Shown here one piece after another: positions 47,911-57,028 of a stretch of 64,000 nt of DNA (position 1 is its first letter; every line of letters starts with the position of its first letter). The notes beneath the pieces are model-generated. The model did not search any database. It was not told the DNA's origin and saw only the letters and a program-made list of their open reading frames with translations. This stretch comes from Xanthobacter flavus. GTDB lineage: Bacteria > Pseudomonadota > Alphaproteobacteria > Rhizobiales > Xanthobacteraceae. Both the position numbers and the translations under genes were made by a program. The DNA lies in contig NZ_JAGGML010000001.1 of the NCBI RefSeq assembly GCF_017875275.1, positions 5,290,026 to 5,354,025 on the forward strand, read 5' to 3'.

Positions 47911-50187
47911 ATGTCGTCTGTATCGAGCCTGATGTCCGTGAGCGCGCTTGCGCTCGCCCTCGCCTGGAGCGGGGCGATGCCGGCGGTCGCGGAATCCGCG
48001 CCGACACCCCCGGCCAAGCCGTCCGCGTCCGCCTCCAAGGATGCCAAATCCAAGGACAGCAAAGCCGCCGATTCCAAGTCGAAAGACACAAAGTCGAAGG
48101 ATGCCAAGGCCAAGGACGCAAAGTCCAAGGACGCGAAGTCGTCCTCGCCTGCGAAGCCGGCCGCCGCGAAACCCGCGACCGCCAAGAACGCGACGAGCAA
48201 GCCCGCCGCCGGCAAGCCCGCGCCGGTTCGCGTCGCCCCTGCGCCCCAGGCCGCGCCGACGGTCGGCACGTCGTCCAATATTGCCGGCGGCGATCTCGCC
48301 GCTCTGAAGGTGGCTGTCTCTGCCGCCCGCAACGGGCGCGCCGCCGAGGCCATGGGCGCCGCCCAGCAGCTCGACGATCCGGTGGCGCGCACGCTCGTCA
48401 CCTGGCTGGTCATCCGGCATGCGCCGAACGACCTCGGCTTCAACGCCATCAACGAGTTCATCCAGGAAAAGCCCGGCTGGCCCACCCAGTCCACCTTGCG
48501 CCGCCGAGCCGAGCGCGTGCTGTTCCAGGAGAACAAAGATCCCGCCAAGGCCCAGGCCTTCTTCGCAGAACAGCCGCCCTTGTCCGGCGAGGGCAAGGTG
48601 GCGCTGGCCCGCTATCTCGTCTCCATCGGCAAAAGGCAGGATGCTGCCGAATGGGTGCGCGATGCCTGGCGCAATGACGATCTGAACGAGCTCTTCGAGA
48701 GCAAGATCATCGACGAGTTCTCCGGCTTCCTCACCCGCGCGGACCACAAGCTGCGCGCCGACCACTTCAGCTACAAGCCGGACACGGACCGTGCCCTGCG
48801 CGCCGCCGCGCGTGCCGGCAGCGATATCGTGGCGCTGACCAAGGCGCGCATGGCCATCGCCCGCAAGGAGGCGAACGGCGAGAAGCTGCTCGGTCTCGTG
48901 CCCTTCACCTTGTCCAGCGATCCCGCCTATCTCTTCGCCAAGTCCCAGTTGCTGCGCCGCGCCGACAAGCCCCAGGAGGCCGCGCGCGCCCTGCTCGCCG
49001 GCGCCAGTTCCGACCAGGTGCTGGCGGATCCCGACGAATGGTGGATCGAGCGCCGGCTGGTCGCCCGCGAACTACTGGATGCCGGCGATTTCCAGACCGC
49101 CTACAAGGTCGCCGCCACCGGCGTGCCGCCGCAGGCGGACAATTATCGCGCCGAACAGCAATGGACGGCCGGCTGGATCGCCCTGCGCTTCCTGAAGGAC
49201 CCCAGCCGGGCGGCCCAGCATTTCGCCAAGGTCGATGACGACCAGAAGCACCCCATCACGCTGTCGCGCGCCTATTACTGGCAGGCCCGCGCCGCCGAGG
49301 CCATGGGCGACCGTGGCCGCGCCAGCGCCGCCTATCAGGCGGCCGCGAAGTTCCCGGCGACCTATTACGGCCAGCTCTCGCGCACCAAGCTGGGCATGGC
49401 CCCCGTCGTCCTGCGCGGCACGCCCTCGCCGTCCTTCGGCGCACGCGACACCTTCGCCCGTCTCGAGCCGGTGAAGGCCATCCGCATGCTCTATGCCGTG
49501 GGCGCACGCGACATCCCGCTGACCATCTATTACGACCTCGCCTGGCGGATGGAGGATTCGAGCCAGCTCGCGATGCTCGCGAACCTCGCGGAATCCAACA
49601 ACGATCCGCGCGGCGCGCTGGTGGTGGGCAAGGAGGGACTTGCCGAGGGCCATCCGCTGGAGGCCGAGGCCTTCCCCACCTTCGGCCTGCCCAATTACAG
49701 CCCCATCGGTGACCCGGTGGACAAGGCGGCGGTCTATGCCATCGCCCGGCAGGAGAGCCAGTTCAATCCCGCCATCGTCTCCAGCGCGAAGGCCATGGGC
49801 TTCATGCAGGTGACGCCCGAGGCCGGACGGCAGGTCGCGAAGATCACCGGCGTCGCCTATGACGAGCGCCGTCTGATGACCGACCAGTCCTACAACGTGC
49901 AGTTCGGGGCCGCCGAGCTGGGCGAACTGGTGGCGCAATATGGCGGCAACTACGTGCTGGCCTTCGCCGCCTACAACGCCGGCCGCGGCAGCGTCGCCAA
50001 ATGGATCGCCCGCTATGGCGACCCGCGCGACCCGGACGTGGACGTGGTGGACTGGGTGGAGGCCATCCCGTTCTCCGAGACCCGCAACTACGTGCAGCGG
50101 GTGATGGAGAACTACCAAGTCTACAAGGTGCGCTTCAACATCCCGAGCAAGCTTCAGATGGAAGCGGACCTGCGCGGGGGACGCTGA
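47911..50187 (+). CDS. Soluble lytic murein transglycosylase (Slt70-like)
   Basis: A 758-residue periplasmic enzyme. It has a signal peptide (1-28, ending AVAES), then a low-complexity linker of Lys/Asp/Ser repeats (42-77) and Ala/Lys/Pro repeats (80-110). A long alpha-superhelical region carries helical repeats, and the C-terminal SLT domain has the catalytic Glu615 in IARQESQFNP, GFMQVTP and AAYNAGRGSV. It cleaves glycan strands to anhydro-muropeptides. GAGGAA lies before the ATG at 47911. The repetitive linker is probably a flexible tether that crosses or binds the wall. Confidence 0.94.
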   Translation: MSSVSSLMSVSALALALAWSGAMPAVAESAPTPPAKPSASASKDAKSKDSKAADSKSKDTKSKDAKAKDAKSKDAKSSSPAKPAAAKPATAKNATSKPAAGKPAPVRVAPAPQAAPTVGTSSNIAGGDLAALKVAVSAARNGRAAEAMGAAQQLDDPVARTLVTWLVIRHAPNDLGFNAINEFIQEKPGWPTQSTLRRRAERVLFQENKDPAKAQAFFAEQPPLSGEGKVALARYLVSIGKRQDAAEWVRDAWRNDDLNELFESKIIDEFSGFLTRADHKLRADHFSYKPDTDRALRAAARAGSDIVALTKARMAIARKEANGEKLLGLVPFTLSSDPAYLFAKSQLLRRADKPQEAARALLAGASSDQVLADPDEWWIERRLVARELLDAGDFQTAYKVAATGVPPQADNYRAEQQWTAGWIALRFLKDPSRAAQHFAKVDDDQKHPITLSRAYYWQARAAEAMGDRGRASAAYQAAAKFPATYYGQLSRTKLGMAPVVLRGTPSPSFGARDTFARLEPVKAIRMLYAVGARDIPLTIYYDLAWRMEDSSQLAMLANLAESNNDPRGALVVGKEGLAEGHPLEAEAFPTFGLPNYSPIGDPVDKAAVYAIARQESQFNPAIVSSAKAMGFMQVTPEAGRQVAKITGVAYDERRLMTDQSYNVQFGAAELGELVAQYGGNYVLAFAAYNAGRGSVAKWIARYGDPRDPDVDVVDWVEAIPFSETRNYVQRVMENYQVYKVRFNIPSKLQMEADLRGGR

Positions 50188-50193
50188 CCCGTC

Positions 50194-50823
50194 TCACCGC
50201 TTCCGGCGCGGCGCAGGTGCCCCGCCCGCGATGATCGCCTTCGCCTGCCCCATCCAGTCCTCGCGCTCGATGCGGCCGGGGAAGGCGAGATAGCTGCCGA
50301 CCCAGGCCGCTTCCTCCGGCGTCCATTCGGCGATCTGCCGAAGATGGAAGATGCCGATCTCGTTGAGGCGCTGTTCGTTCTGCGGCCCGATGCCCCTCAA
50401 TTGCTTGAGATCGTCGGCCCCCTCTCCTTCCGGCGCATCGAGGGCCGGGGGGCGAACGCCGGGCAGGCTTTCCGGCGGACGGCGCCGGGAACGCGGCGCG
50501 GGGCGCGTCGGGGCCGGGGCCGGCACGTCCTCCTCGTCCTCATCCAGAGGCGGAACCGCATTCATGTCGGTGATACCGAGCCGCGCAAACAGGTCCTGTT
50601 GGGGGGCTGGCCCGGGCGCGATCAGGATCGGCGGTTCCGGCTCGGGTGCGGGCTTCGATGCGGCGGGCACGCGCGGAGTCTCGACCATGACGGGAGCCGG
50701 CGGCAGCTCGGGCCGCGCCGGCTGGGGCGGGCGATGCTTCCGGCCAAAGCGATAGCCGATGGCCAGCGCCGCGGCGAAGGCGACGGCGAGCAGCAGCGCC
50801 ACCTCGATGGCGAATGCGGTCAT
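50194..50823 (-). CDS. Membrane-anchored protein with C-terminal helix-hairpin-helix domain
   Basis: A 209-residue protein with one N-terminal membrane helix (about 2-25), a long Pro/Ala/Glu-rich linker, and a C-terminal domain LKQLRGIGPQNEQRLNEIGIF. The latter is followed by QIAEWTPEEAAWV and an RIEREDWMGQA motif. This domain resembles the DUF4332/HhH module appended to several alphaproteobacterial proteins, and may bind nucleic acid or protein. Its ATG overlaps the stop of the 34-residue membrane gene (ATGA). It is last in the OmpA operon and convergent with the Slt gene by six bases. Confidence 0.82.
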   Translation of the reverse strand: MTAFAIEVALLLAVAFAAALAIGYRFGRKHRPPQPARPELPPAPVMVETPRVPAASKPAPEPEPPILIAPGPAPQQDLFARLGITDMNAVPPLDEDEEDVPAPAPTRPAPRSRRRPPESLPGVRPPALDAPEGEGADDLKQLRGIGPQNEQRLNEIGIFHLRQIAEWTPEEAAWVGSYLAFPGRIEREDWMGQAKAIIAGGAPAPRRKR

Positions 50824-50924
50824 GGCCTGCTCCCTGCGTTCCGGCCGAGCGCGTAGCCCGTGGCCAGCCCGATGACCGCGGCGCCGATCACGTAAGGCCA
50901 AAGCGCGATGGCAAGGTAGATCAT
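50820..50924 (-). CDS. 34-residue membrane peptide between OmpA-like and HhH genes
   Basis: MIYLAIALWPYVIGAAVIGL followed by ATGYALGRNAGSRP: one hydrophobic helix with a short basic tail. The ATG overlaps the OmpA-like stop (ATGA), and its own TGA overlaps the ATG of the HhH gene (ATGA), so it fills the gap exactly. This double coupling is strong evidence that it is translated. The sequence GLATGYALGR suggests a glycine-zipper helix. No family is recognised; it probably sits in the inner membrane with its two neighbours. Confidence 0.75.
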   Translation of the reverse strand: MIYLAIALWPYVIGAAVIGLATGYALGRNAGSRP

Positions 50925-53131
50925 GGCGCGCGCTCCTTCACCTCGATCTCGATGCGCCGATTGAGCGCCCTGCCCGCTTCCGTGTCGTTCGGCGCCACCG
51001 GCTGGCCTGAGCCGAGACCGACTGCCGTCAGCCGGTCTGCGGCGACGCCCTCCGCCACCAGCGCCGCAACCACGGACTTCGCCCGCGCCTCGGACAGCCG
51101 CACATCGGCCGCCGCATCGCCGACACCGTCGGTATGGCCCGCCACCCGCACCATCGCGTCCGGGCACCTCTTCAGCACGGCGGCGATACGATCCACCAGA
51201 CCGCGGCTCAGCGGATCGATATCGGCCGTGGTGCCGAGGAAGCGGATGCTTCCCCGCGAAAGGAGGTCGCCCGCCAGTCGCCCGCACTCGGCGATGCCGA
51301 CCGCCGGCCCCGGCGGCGCGGTCTGAAGCGCGGTCTCAACCGAGAACGGCGGGCGCACAGCCCTTTTCAGCGCGGCCTCCACCTCACCCGCCACGGTCGC
51401 GTCGAGAACCGTTCCGATCAGACGCATCTGCCCGTCTGCAATGCTGACCTCACCGGAGGACAGACGCGACAGCTGGGCGAGCCCCGCCAGGAGCGCGTCG
51501 CGGAAGCCGGCCGGCGCGCCCCCGCCGACGGCCGACAGGTCGTTGACCTTCTCCCTGAGGAAATCGCGCTCCAACGCCGTCTTGATCGCGGCATGGGCCG
51601 CTTCGTCCGGATAGAAGCCGGAGACCGTGAGTTCGCCCGCGTCCCGCCGCACCGAGAAGACATAGGGCGAGATGGACGGCGGCCGCACGCCCTTCGCATC
51701 GACCGTGACTCCGGCCGGAGGCGTCCGCACGGCCTGCATGACGGCAAGATAGCCCGCCGAATCCGCCGCCTCTCCGGAAAGCACCATCTGTGTGCCGGAC
51801 ACCTCGGCCGCCCCCGCATGCATTCGGGCGAGCTGCGCGACCGCGAAGCTGGCGGCGCTCGCCCACACCTCCGGTGCGGGGCCGCCCGATGCAAGCTGCA
51901 GATCGTCCGCGACCTGCATGCCCTGGAAACCCGAGCGCGCGGCGTCCACCAGCAGGCGGCGCGCGTCCTCGGACGGCGCGAAGCCGGACAGGCGCGCCTG
52001 CTCGGCGCTGCGCTCGATCTGCCAGGTGAACGGCGACGCGCGCGGTGGCTCCACCGCGAAGCGGATGATCTGGAAGCCCTCCGGCGGCTGCCGGCGCAGC
52101 GTGAGCAGAATGTCGAATGCGGTGAAGCTCGGCGCGGCCCCCTCGACCGAAATGGTCGCGTCCGACAGCGTCACCCGTCCCTCTGGCAGCTGGGCGAGCG
52201 CGGAGCCGGCAAAGCGCACCGCCCGCATCCACAGATCGGGGCTCGGCGAACCATCCGCCAGCAGCGTGTCGTCCTTGATGCCGATGCCGGGCACGGTGGA
52301 CGAGAGCGCCTTCGCCACCTCGGATCGCGCATCGGCGGACGGCACGTAGCCACTCAGCCGCAGGACGGTTCCGTCGCGCACCGCCGACCAGAGGAAAGGC
52401 GCGGCGACGGGCGGGCGCACCTCGAAGCGCGCCAGCGTCATGCCGTTTGGCAGCGGCCCGTGGAGCGTCTGGGCCAGTTCGTCATAGCTCACAAGGTCGC
52501 GGGCGCGGCCCTCCAGCGCGATGGCCCCGTCGGACAGGGTAAGACGGCCGGAGGGCAACCGCTTCAGCTGGTTGAGCCCAAAGATCACCAAAGCCGCGAA
52601 ATCGCCGGGTGGCGCGCCCCGCGCGCGCACCAGCCGGTTCTGGCCCGTCACCTGATCGCCGCCGCTGCGGGCGGCGGCGACGATACGCACCAGCGCATCG
52701 GCGGAGGGGACGTAGCCGTCGAGGGCGATGGCGCGCCCATCCTTCACAGCGCTGAAGGTGAAGGGGCGGCGCTCGGGCAGCAGGGTCGTCGCGTCACGCA
52801 CCGTCCGGACACCGAAGAGGCCCTCCAGAGAGGCCCGAACCTTGGCCCGCGCCTCCTCGGCGAGGGCCTCGCCCTCCATGGTGGCGTCGCGCCCGGAAAA
52901 GCGCGCGGACGCCCAGGATTCGCCCGTACGGGCCAGAACGTCGCGCGCGGCCGAATCGAGCGACGCCTCGACGGGGCCGCGACCCGACACGATGGCGAAC
53001 ACGGTAAGCAGGAGGAGCGCCGCCAGCCCGAGCGCCAAGGGCCACAAGGGACGCCAGCTCCCGCCCCGGCGCGGGGTGACTTCGCCCCGCCCGTCCTCGC
53101 CCGCACTGCTCCCGTTACCCTGCCGCACCAT
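50921..53131 (-). CDS. OmpA-family protein with four BON-like repeats and a membrane anchor
   Basis: A protein of about 736 residues. A short cytoplasmic Arg-rich start is followed by one membrane helix (about 31-50). Four tandem repeats of about 115 residues start near 124, 245, 367 and 490, each with a GYVPSADA-like turn and a later PPxG...VRPP segment. A C-terminal OmpA domain (about 610-735) has VAGHTDGVGD and NRRIEIEV. The OmpA domain should bind peptidoglycan, so the protein would link inner membrane and wall. The ATG at 53131 is used; a GTG at 53137 is possible. It is first of a three-gene coupled operon. Confidence 0.88.
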   Translation of the reverse strand: MVRQGNGSSAGEDGRGEVTPRRGGSWRPLWPLALGLAALLLLTVFAIVSGRGPVEASLDSAARDVLARTGESWASARFSGRDATMEGEALAEEARAKVRASLEGLFGVRTVRDATTLLPERRPFTFSAVKDGRAIALDGYVPSADALVRIVAAARSGGDQVTGQNRLVRARGAPPGDFAALVIFGLNQLKRLPSGRLTLSDGAIALEGRARDLVSYDELAQTLHGPLPNGMTLARFEVRPPVAAPFLWSAVRDGTVLRLSGYVPSADARSEVAKALSSTVPGIGIKDDTLLADGSPSPDLWMRAVRFAGSALAQLPEGRVTLSDATISVEGAAPSFTAFDILLTLRRQPPEGFQIIRFAVEPPRASPFTWQIERSAEQARLSGFAPSEDARRLLVDAARSGFQGMQVADDLQLASGGPAPEVWASAASFAVAQLARMHAGAAEVSGTQMVLSGEAADSAGYLAVMQAVRTPPAGVTVDAKGVRPPSISPYVFSVRRDAGELTVSGFYPDEAAHAAIKTALERDFLREKVNDLSAVGGGAPAGFRDALLAGLAQLSRLSSGEVSIADGQMRLIGTVLDATVAGEVEAALKRAVRPPFSVETALQTAPPGPAVGIAECGRLAGDLLSRGSIRFLGTTADIDPLSRGLVDRIAAVLKRCPDAMVRVAGHTDGVGDAAADVRLSEARAKSVVAALVAEGVAADRLTAVGLGSGQPVAPNDTEAGRALNRRIEIEVKERAP

Positions 53132-53255
53132 CCACACCCCGCTGTCCGCGCCACTCCCAGGTCGCGGAGAAGGACTTCAGCATAAGTCACCGCCGATCCG
53201 AAAGACTTGCGGGCGAAGACGGCGCCACAGCGGCGTCGGGACACCGCGCGCCGGG

Positions 53256-54575
53256 TCAGAAATCGCGGGAGACGAACAGCAGCGCCTGCTGCGCGCCCAC
53301 CGAAGGCAGCGCCGGCGAGAAGGCCGTCGGCCGGTAATTGGTGGCCGCATTGTAGGTGTAGTCGTACTGCAGCGCGATGGTGAATGTCCGGACAGGCGAG
53401 AAGGCAAGATAGCCGCCGACATTGATATTGGTGCCGCCCGTCGCGCCGTAGGCGGCCCGGGCGCCGCGGAAGTCGAAGTCGTAGGACGCATAGCCACCAA
53501 AGAGGGCCGAGCTCCAGCGCTTGTCCCAATTGTGCAGGAGCGAGGCGGTGAGATTCCACCCGGCCACCTTCCCGATGTCCCCGAAGGCGCCGACGAAGCC
53601 GTCCGGTGCGTTATAGGCACCGGACGGATCTACGAGACCGAGATAGGACGTGGCGCCTTTGGTGTATGCCGACTGAAGATAGAGCGTGTCTCCCTCCCCC
53701 AGCCCCGGCAGGTTGAACATCACGCCCGCCTGCAGCGCGTAACCCCAGCCGCCGCCGACGGTGACAACGGGTGTTTGAAGCGCTGTCGCAGTGACCTGAT
53801 GCAGGGCGCCGGAGAATTGAAGTGTTCCCCACGCGGATTGGAACTTGACGTTGGCAACCACGTCCGGCGCACGCAGGCCAGCCTGATAGTCATCGGGGCC
53901 GAAACGGCTGGGGCTACGGGCCGATATTCCATTTTGACGGGCCGCTGCATCTTCCAGTGAGACCGTGGTGCTGAGGTTGGGGGAGAGTTCGTAAGTATAA
54001 GCGATAAGGTTCAGTCGCGTATCGTCGCCTACGGTGACCGGATCGGTCCCGAGCACGTTGTCATTGCCGTAGAAATCAAAGAACGACTGGGTGTAGCCGG
54101 CGGTGAGGCCGGCGAACTGCACGTAGACGTCATGCAGGCTCACCTGTGCCGGCTTCGAACCGACGAGGGTGTTCGGGCCGTCCGACCAGGCATCCGACGA
54201 GCGCCATTTGAAGCGGGTTTCGAGATAGGCGCGCACCGTGCCGTAGTCGCTCGCGGTACGCGCGTCGAGAATCAATGCGGCCGTCGAGATGGAATAGGTC
54301 TTGTCGTTGTTCGGCGGGTATTGCGTGTAGGTGTTGTAATAACCTTCCGCCCAAAGATATCCGCCAGCGCGCAGGCAGGTCTCCGTACCGGGAATGAAGA
54401 TGAAGCCTGGGCCCTGAGCCGTACAGGCCTTCAGGTGTCCGTCAGTCGGTGTTGGAGGCAGCACATCCGCAGCGAGGGCCTGTCCAGCACCTAAAAAAGG
54501 GACGCAGCAGCCGGCTGCTGCGGCGCACAGGGTGCTCAGGATACTGGCCAATGCGATGGCGCGTGAAGCCGGCAT
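53256..54575 (-). CDS. Porin, Porin_2 family (divergent paralogue)
   Basis: A 439-residue outer-membrane porin. It has a signal peptide (1 to about 34, ending ALAAD), then a 16-strand barrel typical of rhizobial Omp2b/RopA proteins. Landmarks are FIFIPGTETCLRAGGYLW with the conserved Cys pair, LHDVYVQFAGLTAGYTQSFFD and a C-terminal Phe in FVSRDF. GGAGAGAAG precedes the ATG at 54575. It is related to but clearly different from the next porin upstream, so it probably has another pore specificity. Confidence 0.92.
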   Translation of the reverse strand: MPASRAIALASILSTLCAAAAGCCVPFLGAGQALAADVLPPTPTDGHLKACTAQGPGFIFIPGTETCLRAGGYLWAEGYYNTYTQYPPNNDKTYSISTAALILDARTASDYGTVRAYLETRFKWRSSDAWSDGPNTLVGSKPAQVSLHDVYVQFAGLTAGYTQSFFDFYGNDNVLGTDPVTVGDDTRLNLIAYTYELSPNLSTTVSLEDAAARQNGISARSPSRFGPDDYQAGLRAPDVVANVKFQSAWGTLQFSGALHQVTATALQTPVVTVGGGWGYALQAGVMFNLPGLGEGDTLYLQSAYTKGATSYLGLVDPSGAYNAPDGFVGAFGDIGKVAGWNLTASLLHNWDKRWSSALFGGYASYDFDFRGARAAYGATGGTNINVGGYLAFSPVRTFTIALQYDYTYNAATNYRPTAFSPALPSVGAQQALLFVSRDF

Positions 54576-54974
54576 CGTCTTCTCTCCGCACGACCTCATT
54601 CGAGCGACCAAGGCGATAGCGAGCGTGGGCACAATCCAGAAGATTTCGCGAATGTTGCCTCTGGGCCCACAGAACAACGCGCATCAGCCCGGACCCGGAA
54701 GGTGCGAGCACAGGCATCGGCAATCCCGCCGGCCAAATGTCCGCTTTCAACCAGTATAAAGAGACGAAAATATCGAAGATGAGAAAATTTGGCCTCTGGC
54801 CGAACTTGCTGGCGCGGCGGGTAAACCACGCCGGCAGCGGTGGGCACTTCGTATGATCTGCGGATCGATCGTGCCCAGGTCAGGACCGTCCGATCCCGCT
54901 CCGAATGTTGGACAGCAAACAAAGAAAAACCCCGGTGGTTGCCCACCGGGGTTTCCCTCCAGATCGCGAAGCGA
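54576..54974. other. Intergenic region between the two porin genes
   Basis: 399 bases. On the right is the terminator of the larger porin. The middle is AT-richer and has TATACT (minus strand, 54753-54758) as a possible -10 box of the first porin gene, without a good -35. No gene was found. Confidence 0.5.
54920..54954 (-). terminator. Rho-independent terminator of the main porin gene
   Basis: CCCCGGTGG (54930-54938) pairs with CCACCGGGG (54943-54951). On the minus strand TTTTTCTTT follows. It is 20 bases after the porin stop. Confidence 0.88.
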
Positions 54975-56438
54975 TCAGAAGTTGCGCTGCACGCGGATGC
55001 CGCCCGACACGATGTCGGTGGAGCCGCCGACCAGCGAGCCCTGCAGACCGCCGGTGGGGGTGACAGACGCGTAGTTGTTGAGCGGCACGGAGCCGTCAAC
55101 CTTGGTGTACAGAACTTCCGCGCCGATATCGAGGTTCTTAACCGGCGACCAGATGGTGTTGAAACCAACCTGCCACATGTTGAAGTCCTGAGCGGCAACG
55201 ATGTTGCGGGGCACCTCGTAGGAGAGGTAGCCGGCATAGATCGCCGAACGCAGACCGGGGGTCCAGTAGTGACGGAACTGGCCCTGGATCGCCCAACCGG
55301 TGGTGAGGGCGGGCTGACCGAAGAGGTCGGCCACGGCATCAGCCACGGTGTAGAAGGCGCCCGAAGCGAAGAGCGAACCGCCGACCTGGGTCAGGTCGAT
55401 GGAGCCAACCGAGTTCGCGCGACCCTGCGAGGTGCCCGACAGACCGATGTAGGACACGGCGCCCTTCTCGTAGCCGGCCTGGATGAACAGGCTGTCGCCG
55501 GCGGCGAGCATCGGGAGCTTGAACTCGACGTGACCGCCGATGGCCCAACCCCACTGGTCGGTGGTGCCCATGCCCGGGAAGAAGCCGGCATAGAGCGGCA
55601 GGGTGGTCACGACCTGATGCAGGGCACCAGACAGCTGAGCCGTACCCCAGGCGCCGTCATAGCGCAGGTTGGCGACGATGTCGGGAGCCTGCTGACCGCC
55701 CTGGTAGTTGGTGTAGGTCAGGCCGGTGGCGCCGGTGTTGATGTTGAAGACGGGCTGCGCGGTGGAGCCGGTCATCTGCGAGCCGGTGGTGCGGTTGGCC
55801 GCGTCTTCGAGCGACAGGGTCGCCGAGAAGCCGTTACCGAACTGCGCCGTATAGGCCAGCATGGTGGTCCACATGTTCGAACCCGCATACGGGGTGGTCA
55901 GCATGTAGCCGACGCCCGGATCGAAGAACGACTGGGTGTAACCGAAGGTGAAGCCCGAGAACTGGATGAACGCGCGCTCGAAGTAGAGGCCGTTCGCAGG
56001 GCCCGTGCCGGCGCCGCCAGAAGAGTTCCACTCGGCGCCGAAGCGCACGTAGGAGCGGAGCGTGCCATAGTCGGTCTGGGTGCGGGCGTCCATGTCGAAC
56101 ACGCCGCGAGCGCGGGTCAGGTAGTCCGGATCGTCGCCGTCCACGAAGGGATAGGCGAACACGCCGACGCCGGGGCCGTTGAAGGCGGTGCCGGTGGTCG
56201 ACGAAATGGACGGGTTGAAGGTGCCGACCGCGTTCACATAAGTATCGAAGCGGGCATAGCCGCCGATCTTGATGCAGGTGTCGGTGCCGGGGATGTAGAA
56301 GTAGCCCGCGCCGTAGGCAGAGCAGACCTTCACGTATTCAACCGGCTTTGCCTTGACAGGCAGGTCGGCGGCCTGGGCTCCAGCGACCGCGACGAGACCC
56401 GCCGCGCTGCCGAGGAGAAGGCTCTTCACCATCTTCAT
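54975..56438 (-). CDS. Porin, Porin_2 family (probable major porin)
   Basis: A 487-residue outer-membrane porin with signal peptide MKMVKSLLLGSAAGLVAVAG ending AQAAD. It has the paired-Cys segment YFYIPGTDTCIKIGGYARFD, the FIQFSGFTFGYTQSFFDPG strand pair and a terminal Phe in RVQRNF. It allows diffusion of small hydrophilic solutes. GGAGGT lies four bases before the ATG at 56438. Strong signals at both ends (promoter candidate with long leader, strong terminator) and biased codon choice suggest high expression. Confidence 0.94.
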   Translation of the reverse strand: MKMVKSLLLGSAAGLVAVAGAQAADLPVKAKPVEYVKVCSAYGAGYFYIPGTDTCIKIGGYARFDTYVNAVGTFNPSISSTTGTAFNGPGVGVFAYPFVDGDDPDYLTRARGVFDMDARTQTDYGTLRSYVRFGAEWNSSGGAGTGPANGLYFERAFIQFSGFTFGYTQSFFDPGVGYMLTTPYAGSNMWTTMLAYTAQFGNGFSATLSLEDAANRTTGSQMTGSTAQPVFNINTGATGLTYTNYQGGQQAPDIVANLRYDGAWGTAQLSGALHQVVTTLPLYAGFFPGMGTTDQWGWAIGGHVEFKLPMLAAGDSLFIQAGYEKGAVSYIGLSGTSQGRANSVGSIDLTQVGGSLFASGAFYTVADAVADLFGQPALTTGWAIQGQFRHYWTPGLRSAIYAGYLSYEVPRNIVAAQDFNMWQVGFNTIWSPVKNLDIGAEVLYTKVDGSVPLNNYASVTPTGGLQGSLVGGSTDIVSGGIRVQRNF

Positions 56439-56526
56439 CGTGACCTCCAAGTTTGGTTCCGAGGGAGCGAGTTCCGCTTCGCCGGTGCGGCTGCACCCCG
56501 AGAGGGTTCTTGCCCCGATTCCCATT

Positions 56527-56551
56527 CCGCGTTCAGACCCCCCGAACGCGG
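56527..56551 (-). other. Hairpin in the porin mRNA leader
   Basis: CCGCGTTC (56527-56534) pairs perfectly with GAACGCGG (56544-56551) around a 9-base loop, within the inferred long 5' leader of the main porin transcript. It could influence stability or small-RNA binding. Confidence 0.5.
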
Positions 56552-56590
56552 ACCGGTCGACCGGGGACTGCCCCCCTTCGTCGCAAAGCC

Positions 56591-56618
56591 AACATACAAA
56601 AGGCGAACCTGTGATCAA
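56591..56618 (-). promoter_or_regulatory. Candidate promoter of the main porin gene
   Basis: On the minus strand TTGATC (56613-56618) and TATGTT (56591-56596) are separated by 16 bases. This would place the start near 56584 and give a leader of about 145 bases. Confidence 0.4.
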
Positions 56619-57028
56619 TCCAAACCACGTCGATCACGGCCCCGAGAGGCCGCTTTTCCAGCAGGTGTTGCAGGAATGGCACGCTGGGTTAAGACCTACC
56701 CAAATACCAATGCCACGCTGCGGCCTTACCCTGGGCGAGTTAACCTTAAATGGTTGATAACATGAGTGTATTTTTGCAACACTCCGGCGTTTACACCGCC
56801 TGAGATGCCCTTTGGCAGGCCGTTTTCCGTCGCCGGGGCGATCGCCAGGAAGATACCGCCGAGAGAGGTCGAGGTGCCGCCGATCGCCGGTCCGTGCCCC
56901 TCCTGATCAGCCAGCCCAGGCTCCGCTTCCGGCAGGATTGCGGCGGAGGCTTCTCCGACCTGCCCATATGGCAGAAGGGTTTCCGCACCGGCACGCCCCC
57001 GAATCGAGACGGTAATGGCCTCCCGTCC

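Larger units (their letters stand above)
56439..57028. other. Intergenic region upstream of the main porin
   Basis: 590 bases. The left 180 hold the porin promoter candidate and a structured leader. The remainder up to the EamA transporter stop contains no gene I can support. An open frame continues past the EamA stop but lacks a start codon. Confidence 0.55.

Noticed and set aside
56791..57028. Reading frame continuing past the EamA transporter stop, with a protein-like stretch GGTSTSLGGIFLAIAP
   Set aside because: It has no ATG, GTG or TTG start in a useful place and no recognisable family. It may be a decayed remnant but cannot be supported.
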